Positions 57,101 through 64,000 of a stretch of DNA of 64,000 nucleotides are shown one piece after another. This stretch comes from Daphnia pulex (lineage: Eukaryota > Arthropoda > Branchiopoda > Diplostraca > Daphniidae), in NCBI RefSeq assembly GCF_021134715.1, contig NC_060024.1:6758001-6822000 (forward strand). The letters are read 5' to 3'. Position 1 is the stretch's first letter, and each line of letters opens with the position of its first letter. Both the position numbers and the translations under genes were made by a program. The notes under the pieces were generated by a model, which saw only the letters and a list, made by a program, of their open reading frames with translations, searched no databases and had not been told where the DNA came from.

Positions 57101-57261
57101 TTCAGACATAGTTTCTGGAGAAAATCCACTTGGTGTCACTACCATTTATCGTGGCAACCTGGGATCCAGCCTTATGGGAAATTTCTAGTGCGTGAACATA
57201 CCATCCCCTCTTCTAACATGGTCGCATCAAATAATAAAAAAAAACTATGTTGCGAAATTGA
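54145..57261. repeat. Segmental duplication C, copy 2
   Basis: Partner of 32143-35238, same orientation. The GC-rich repeat (about 56090-56670) and the MITE-like element (about 56700-57228) are at matching positions, so both were present before the duplication. Confidence 0.85.
55087..55840 (+). CDS. Unrecognised duplicated gene, better-preserved copy
   Basis: Exon 55087-55262 (MQSLASFTNGRHRLK start, donor GTGCTG at about 55263) joins after TTTTTCAG at about 55325. The second exon reads SIPGDPITQLNLKLYTD and SLRNEYRSLKCTTIVV, ending TKS at TAG near 55450. A later acceptor (TTGCAG at about 55630) opens another frame beginning DSKWGSARGGF, which may belong to a longer transcript. The first exon probably has coding sequence upstream of its ATG that I cannot place. 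The family is not recognised. Its copy at 33091 has lost two bases. Confidence 0.45.
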
Positions 57262-57691
57262 TCACTCGAATGCGAGGCCTTCTTTCAACACTCTTTCAGC
57301 GAGAATACGGCTTTTTATGGCCATCTCTTTTTTATCCTTTGAAGATTTTAACTCTTTTTCCTTTTCTGTGATTTGTTTTTTTATTTCATTGGTATCCCTG
57401 TCTGTCGATTCAATTTTAGCTTTCAATTCAGCTATGTCGTCATCCGAAAAGCTATTTTTAGCGTTAGACGTCAGCAAGGCTTCCTTATCTGCTCTCTGCT
57501 TCTGAGATTCGAGTAGAGCTCTCCCTTCCTCCTCCGTTTTCCCTATCAACAGCTTAAGATTTTCAATGTTTTCCTTTTCTTTTGTTCTTCTCACTTCTAG
57601 TTTATCTTTTCTGTCCGTATCGAGCTTTGATATTTTTCCTTCAATTACTCTGCGTCTTGCTCTTACTTCCTCAATTAGTTTCATGCTGATG

Positions 57692-58489
57692 CACAGTGGC
57701 GGTATCCTACTTTCTTGTAACTGCTACTCGGTGACAGCCTACTAACCAATTGATTGAAACTACTTCTCAATTCTTCTACCTTTTCTTACTCGCCTTACTA
57801 ATTATAAACTAAACCACTTTAAATTCTTTCCTGCTTTTACTACCCACCCCTTACTTAAAAAGTTTTGACCACTTCATTTACGGCATTGGTTTGCCATTCC
57901 TACTGATATTATTCGGCACCACTAACCGGCCATTTCGATTTTATTTAACTTGGAAAGAAGACTTGATTTATTCGGGAATTGAACCCGGACCTTTGGCGTG
58001 GCAGTCTAGTGCCTTACAGGCACGCCACATTAATATATACAAAAGCTACTATCCTAACGAATACTACTTATTCCTTGTAAGTTGTAACCTACTAGTCTAA
58101 GGTACTGAATTGTTCACACTACTTATAACAAAAGTACTAAATTTTTGTAAACTACTAGCTATAACCTACATTGCTTTTATTATTGATTACTTTTTAAAAT
58201 CAAACTACTAACCCTACCTGAACATACTGAATTTTTCAGACTACTAACTAAATCTTTATAAACTGCTGGACCAACCTACTGAACAGAACTATGCCTACTA
58301 ACAGTTTCACTAGGAATAACGTAAAAAGTAGGCAAATGAATGGTTAGTAGAGAATTTGTACTTAAGCAAGTACAGTAAAATACTGAATTGCGTTTCAGTA
58401 GCATATTCGACCCTTTTGAAGGGTACTGAAACTGTTAGGGGTGTGTAGGTACTGGAAATCGTTAAAATAAGCAGTTTAACGCGGCTGTG
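57692..58489. mobile_element. CACAG-ended DNA transposon (798 bp) in the giant coiled-coil gene
   Basis: It begins CACAGTGGCGG and ends GCGGCTGTG, flanked by TG on both sides (57690-57691 and 58490-58491). The empty site is intact in the paralogue at 35676-35677. Only short terminal inverted repeats are visible and there is no transposase. The interior is rich in TACTAAC-like motifs and contains a tRNA-like stretch on the minus strand (about 57972-58030) with a full B-box match GGTTCAATTCC at 57975-57985. Confidence 0.8.
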
Positions 58490-59039
58490 TGGGTGGAGGG
58501 TTACCAGAGTCGAGAGAATTTATACCGACTGCAGTTAACGCTGTCTCTTTGCTGGTTGTGGGGTCGATTGTGTCAACGATGACTTCTTTATTGTCGGTAG
58601 AGGGAATTTTTTCCAAAAGGGAATTCCTAACAACTCCAAGCTCAGTAGAAGGGGATGTCGAATCGGGCGTCGCTGAGTCTTTTTTTATTAAGGCTATTTT
58701 TTCCTTGTCCAATTGTTGTTGACATATTTTTCTTTGTGTTTCACAAACATCTCGTTTGATTTGTAACGAATCGTAGTCCATTTTATTTGTTTTTGCAAAA
58801 TTTTTAAAGTCTTCTTTGCTTCGGCCTATTTGGACCATCAGATCTTTATTTTGTGATTCACAATAATCTCGTTTAATTTGTAACGAATCGTAGTCTAGTT
58901 TATTTGTTTTTGCAAAATTTTTTAAGATATCTATCTCACTATTTAATGATGTTATATTTTGTTCTAGGTTCAAGTTTTGCTTACTCAATTCTTGAAATGC
59001 TTTTTCTAGGTTTTTCTTTTCTTCATTTAATGATATTAT

Positions 59040-62030
59040 TTTTTTTTCTTGTTCGAATATCTTTTGTATTAATGAACGTTCGCTTTCTTTTGTTTTCTGA
59101 CTCAATTCTTTCAATTCATTTTCCAGTTTTTGATTTTTTAAATTCAACTCTGCGCGATCTGCGTTTGCTGATTTTTCTAATATTTTGAAATTATCTATCT
59201 CTTCACTTAATGATGTTATTTCTTTATCTTGTTCGTCTATCTTTTGTGTGAATGAACGTTCGCTTTCGTTTGTTTTCTGACTCAATTCTTTCAATTCATT
59301 TTCCAGTTTTTGATTTGTTAAATTCAACTCTGCGCGATCTGTGTTTGCTGATTTTTCTAATTTTTTGAAGTTATCTATCTCTTCACTTAATGATGTTATT
59401 TCTTTATCTTGTTCGTCTATCTTTTGTGTGAATGAACGTTCGCTTTCTTTTGTTTTCTGACTCAATTCTTTCAATTCATTTTCCAGTTTTTGATTTTTTA
59501 AATTCAACTCTGCGCGATCTGCTTTTGCTGATTTTTCTAATTTTTTGAAGTTATCTATCTCATCACTTAATGATGTTATTTCTTTATCTTGTTCGTCTAT
59601 CTTTTGTGTGAATGAACGTTCGCTTTCATTTGTTTTCTGACTCAATTCTTTCAATTCATTTTCCAGTTTTTGATTTTTTAAATTCAACTCTGTGCGATCT
59701 GCTTTTGCTGATTTTTCTAATTTTTTGAAGTTATCTATCTCATCACTTAATGATGTTATTTCTTTATCTTGTTCGTCTATCTTTTGTGTGAATGAACGTT
59801 CGCTTTCTTTTGTTTTCTGACTCAATTCTTTCATATCATTTTCCAGTTTTTGATTTTTTAAATTCAACTCTGCGCGATCTGCGTTTGCTGATTTTTCTAA
59901 TTTTTTGAAGTTATCTATCTCTTCACTTAATGATATTATTTTTTTTTCTTGTTCGAATATCTTTTGTATTAATGAACTTGTGCTGTTATTGGTATTCCTA
60001 CTCAAATATTGAAAGTCATTTTCTAGGATTAGATTTTTTAAATTCGACTCTGCGCGATCTGCGTTTGCTGATTTTTCTAATTTTTTGAAGTTATCTATCT
60101 CTTCACTTAATGATTTTATTTCTTTATCTTGTTCGTCTATCTTTTGTGTGAATGAACGTTCGCTTTCTTTTGTTTTCTGACTCAATTCTTTCAATTCATT
60201 TTCCAGTTTTTGATTTTTTAAATTCAACTCTGCGCGATCTGCTTTTGCTGATTTTTCTAATGTTTTGAAGTTATCTATCTCATCACTTAATGATGTTATT
60301 TCTTTATCTTGTTCGTCTATCTTTTGTGTGAATGAACGTTCGCTTTCTTTTGTTTTCTGACTCAATTCTTTCAATTCATTTTCCAGTTTTTGATTTTTTA
60401 AATTCAACTCTGCGCGATCTGCTTTTGCTGATTTTTCTAATTTTTTGAAGTTATCTATCTCATCACTTAATGATGTTATTTCTTTATCTTGTTCGTCTAT
60501 CTTTTGTGTGAATGAACGTTCGCTTTCTTTTGTTTTCTGACTCAATTCTTTCAATTCATTTTCCAGTTTTTGATTTTTTAAATTCAACTCTGCGCAATCT
60601 GCTTTTGCTGATTTTTCTAATTTTTTGAAGTTATCTATCTCATCACTTAATGATGTTATTTCTTTATCTTGTTCGTCTATCTTTTGTGTGAATGAACGTT
60701 CGCTTTCTTTTGTTTTCTGACTCAATTCTTTCAATTCATTTTCCAGTTTTTGATTTTTTAAATTCAACTCTGCGCAATCTGCTTTTGCTGATTTTTCTAA
60801 TTTTTTGAAGTTATCTATCTCATCACTTAATGATGTTATTTCTTTATCTTGTTCGTCTATCTTTTGTGTGAATGAACGTTCGCTTTCTTTTGTTTTCTGA
60901 CTCAATTCTTTCAATTCATTTTCCAGTTTTTGATTTTTTAAATTCAACTCTGCGCGATCTGCTTTTGCTGATTTTTCTAATTTTTTGAAGTTATCTATCT
61001 CATCACTTAATGATGTTATTTCTTTATCTTGTTCGTCTATCTTTTGTGTGAATGAACGTTCGCTTTCTTTTGTTTTCTGACTCAATTCTTTCAATTCATT
61101 TTCCAGTTTTTGATTTTTTAAATTCAACTCTGCGCAATCTGCTTTTGCTGATTTTTCTAATTTTTTGAAGTTATCTATCTCATCACTTAATGATGTTATT
61201 TCTTTATCTTGTTCGTCTATCTTTTGTGTGAATGAACGTTCGCTTTCTTTTGTTTTCTGACTCAATTCTTTCAATTCATTTTCCAGTTTTTGATTTTTTA
61301 AATTCAACTCTGCGCGATCTGCTTTTGCTGATTTTTCTAATTTTTTGAAGTTATCTATCTCATCACTTAATGATGTTATTTCTTTATCTTGTTCGTCTAT
61401 CTTTTGTGTGAATGAACGTTCGCTTTCTTTTGTTTTCTGACTCAATTCTTTCAATTCATTTTCCAGTTTTTGATTTTTTAAATTCAACTCTGCGCAATCT
61501 GCTTTTGCTGATTTTTCTAATTTTTTGAAGTTATCTATCTCATCACTTAATGATGTTATTTCTTTATCTTGTTCGTCTATCTTTTGTGTGAATGAACGTT
61601 CGCTTTCTTTTGTTTTCTGACTCAATTCTTTCAATTCATTTTCCAGTTTTTGATTTTTTAAATTCAACTCTGCGCGATCTGCTTTTGCTGATTTTTCTAA
61701 TTTTTTGAAGTTATCTATCTCATCACTTAATGATGTTATTTCTTTATCTTGTTCGTCTATCTTTTGTGTGAATGAACGTTCGCTTTCTTTTGTTTTCTGA
61801 CTCAATTCTTTCAATTCATTTTCCAGTTTTTGATTTTTTAAATTCAACTCTGCGCAATCTGCTTTTGCTGATTTTTCTAATGTTTTGAAGTTATCTATCT
61901 CATCACTTAATGATGTTATTTCTTTATCTTGTTCGTCTATCTTTTGTGTGAATGAACGTTCGCTTTCTTTTGTTTTCTGACTCAATTCTTTCAATTCATT
62001 TTCCAGTTTTTGATTTTTTAAATTCAACTC
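59040..62030 (-). repeat. 180-bp tandem repeat array (coding)
   Basis: About 17 units of exactly 180 bp encode the 60-aa repeats; one unit near 59941-60120 is of the other type (NLILEND, with NNS). From about 60720 to 61860, units alternate between KADC and KADR, a 360-bp dimer periodicity. The reading frame is open throughout. Confidence 0.9.
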
Positions 62031-64000
62031 TGCGCGATCTGCGTTTGCTGATTTTTCTAAGTTTTCCTTTGCTTTATTTGATGATATTATTCGTTCTAGT
62101 TCGTCTATCTTTTGTGTGAATGAACGTTCGCTTTCATCTTTTTTCTGACTCAATTCTTTCAATTCAATTTCTAAGTTTATTTTTTGTAAAGTCAGATTAT
62201 CTATTATCTTTTGTTGGATTTCGGGGTCTATTATGTCAATGGTGACTACTCCATCGACGTCATGTGCATTCGAGTGTGGATCAACGCTGGATTCTGTGCC
62301 GATGGGAATGTTGTTGCGCTGGAGTGGTTTTGTTGGATCAGGTGGATTTGAGCCAACAACTCTGGGCGATCCGATCTCAGGAGCTGCTTCGGTTATTACC
62401 GTCTCATCGGTAATGATTTTCTCATGTAATGATAAAGTCATTGTTATTGTGTAGTTTTTAATTTTTTTAATATTATTATGGATGGTAACTTCTCTCGAGA
62501 AATCCTCGATAAGGGTTTTATCCATTACCTCCGGATTGGCAGCTCCTTTCATTTTGTCCGCAAAGTGTTGGAACATACTTGGGATATCGTATTTATTGTC
62601 GGTAGAGGGTAACGAAACGGGATTAACATATGTAGAAAGGGATGTCTGAGTCGAGGTCTGAGCTGACACTGAAGTGGCGACATTTCCCTTATCAGTTCTA
62701 CACTTTTCCAAATCTTCTTTTACCTTTTTACATTCGTCCAAAGTTGGGTTATTTTTGGTTTCATTAGCATCTGGTTTATTTTGTATGAAAGCCGTATTTT
62801 CTCGTTGATGGTTGTTTTCGTTAAGCTTTTCTATTAAGATTTTATTTTCTTCATTGAATGGTTTTATTTCTTGTTCTAGTTCAATAATTTCATTATTACT
62901 TGTTTCTTGCTTTTCTTCTAAAGTTTTCAATTTTGAATTTCCTGAAGTCGTCTGATCGTTGTCGGAGTATTCCATTCCGGTGATATCTTTATCCATTTCC
63001 AAAATCAGATCGGTAGTTTCCTTAAATGAATCTTCAGGTAAAATTGTTCTGAAAAATCCGGATTTGGAAGAGTCGGATTTTCGGATCTTTATCTCGATTT
63101 CGTCGATATTGTCGGTAGAGGGCATTTTTTCCAAAACGGGATTCCTATTAACTCCAAGCTCAGTAGAAGGGGATGTCGAATTGGGCGTTACTGAACCATT
63201 TATTATTTCGCCCTCGCCCGATATACGTTTTTCTTTTATCAATGTCAACAATGCATTAAGCGCATCCTTTGTTTTCGCATTTGGTCTTAAGTCTGGTACT
63301 TTCCATTCTTCGTTCAGCGAAGACACCGAATTAGCAACATTCTCTTTTCTACCATTTTCTAATTTAGATTCTAAATTTAGATTTTCTGAACTGGGATTAT
63401 CTATTATCTTTTGTTGGATTTTGGGGTCAATTGTGTCAATGGTGACTACTCCATCGACGTTATGTGCATTCGAGTGTGCATCATCGCTGGATTCTGTGCC
63501 GAAGGAAATGTTGCTGCGCTGGAGTGGTTTTGTTGGATTGCCGTTAGATGGTAGCGAAACGGGAATAACATATGTAGAAATGGATGTCTGAGCCGGAGTC
63601 TGAGCTGACACTGAAGTGGCGACATTTCCCTTCTCAGTTCTTTTCTTCTTTTCATTTAATGATTTTATTTGTTCTAGTTCAACAATTTTATTATTACTTT
63701 TTGTGTACTCTTGTTCAAAATCTTTAATTTTCCAAGTCAGATATTTTATCAATTTGTCTTTTTCAACTTGGGGGTCTATTGTATCAATGACGTCGGGTTC
63801 AACGGGAATAATAGTTCTCGTTATTTCGGGTTTGGAGTTTATAGACTCCGGTTGCGAAGAGGTTTCAGAAATTGTTATAGAAGTTGTTGCATCTTCGATA
63901 ACAATATCATTTTCGGAAAAGTCAGGTAAGTTAACGTCCGTATTCGTTGGGCACGGACTTCGGGTTGGGCACGATATGGTAGGCTGGTATGTAGCCAACA

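Larger units (their letters stand above)
57262..63999 (-). pseudogene. Giant coiled-coil protein with 60-aa repeats, type B, split by transposon (5' partial)
   Basis: The frame enters from beyond the window edge: the first residues here, LATYQPT, follow the type B membrane segment in other copies, so the start lies outside. A long linker has Cys-poor acidic segments with repeated STDN and NPTKPLQR motifs. From about 62030 to 59040 it contains about 17 coiled-coil units, mostly 60 residues (KSAKADRAELNLKNQKLEN type). The C-terminal part repeats SATPDSTSPSTELGV and reaches GNPPP at 58492. There a 798-bp transposon intervenes and creates an early stop (58476). The remaining C-terminus, from MKLIEEV to KEGLAFE, is at 57262-57689. 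Removing the element and one TG restores one frame with the paralogue at 35239. A C-terminally truncated protein of over 1830 aa may still be made. Confidence 0.8.

Noticed and set aside
36030-62030. Regularly spaced repeats resembling a CRISPR array
   Set aside because: Units are 171 or 180 bp, contiguous, coding and without unique spacers; the DNA is eukaryotic.
63990-64000. Start codon at 63998 for the second giant gene
   Set aside because: The codon is TTG, and the paralogues have the MEGHTLN start and membrane segment further upstream, outside the window.

Overview
This window is animal nuclear DNA, most likely from an arthropod and plausibly a Daphnia-like branchiopod crustacean. The species call is inference: genes are split by very short GT-AG introns (about 40-160 bp), the gene content is metazoan (EMC3, COX18, a ZNFX1-type helicase, a GT31 glycosyltransferase, a UGT fragment), and the intergenic DNA is AT-rich with many small DNA transposons. 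There is no bacterial-style operon, RNA gene or CRISPR.

The dominant content is a cluster of related genes for secreted or membrane-anchored coiled-coil proteins that I cannot assign to a known family. Copies lie at 3-1283 (cut by the window edge), 8268-9371, 20434-21828 with a broken tail to 22083, 24083-27444 (split by a nested transposon), 35239-42030 (minus, 2263 aa) and 57262-63999 (minus, split by another transposon and cut by the window edge). They share a conserved TATA-like promoter block and the start MEGHTLN, but carry two N-terminal types, A and B. Two members are A/B mosaics. The two large members contain tandem arrays of 57-aa (171-bp) and 60-aa (180-bp) coiled-coil repeats with higher-order periodicity.

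Layout: 0-2.2 kb, coiled-coil gene plus flank; 3.06-4.78 kb, a THAP-bearing element with 85-bp terminal repeats; 4.98-6.98 kb, GT31 glycosyltransferase with a coiled-coil stem; 8.3-9.4 kb, coiled-coil gene; 9.8-10.95 kb, COX18 with a one-base frameshift; 12.4-18.4 kb, a polyQ-rich coiled-coil scaffold gene with a large first intron; 20.4-27.4 kb, two coiled-coil copies and three DNA transposons; 28-42 kb and 43.9-64 kb, two copies of a large segmental duplication. The second copy keeps an intact ZNFX1-type helicase gene (44.4-48.1 kb), EMC3 (49.8-50.8 kb) and a UGT tail. The first copy has lost this block and keeps only a frameshifted ZNFX1 3' end.

The housekeeping genes (EMC3, COX18, ZNFX1-like) do not obviously work with the coiled-coil cluster. 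The GT31 enzyme and the coiled-coil proteins could meet in the secretory pathway: one repeat type carries an N-glycosylation sequon in every 57-residue unit. That link is speculation. The best candidate for an undescribed system is the coiled-coil family itself: shared promoter, secretion signal, expanding repeat arrays, domain shuffling and repeated transposon hits.
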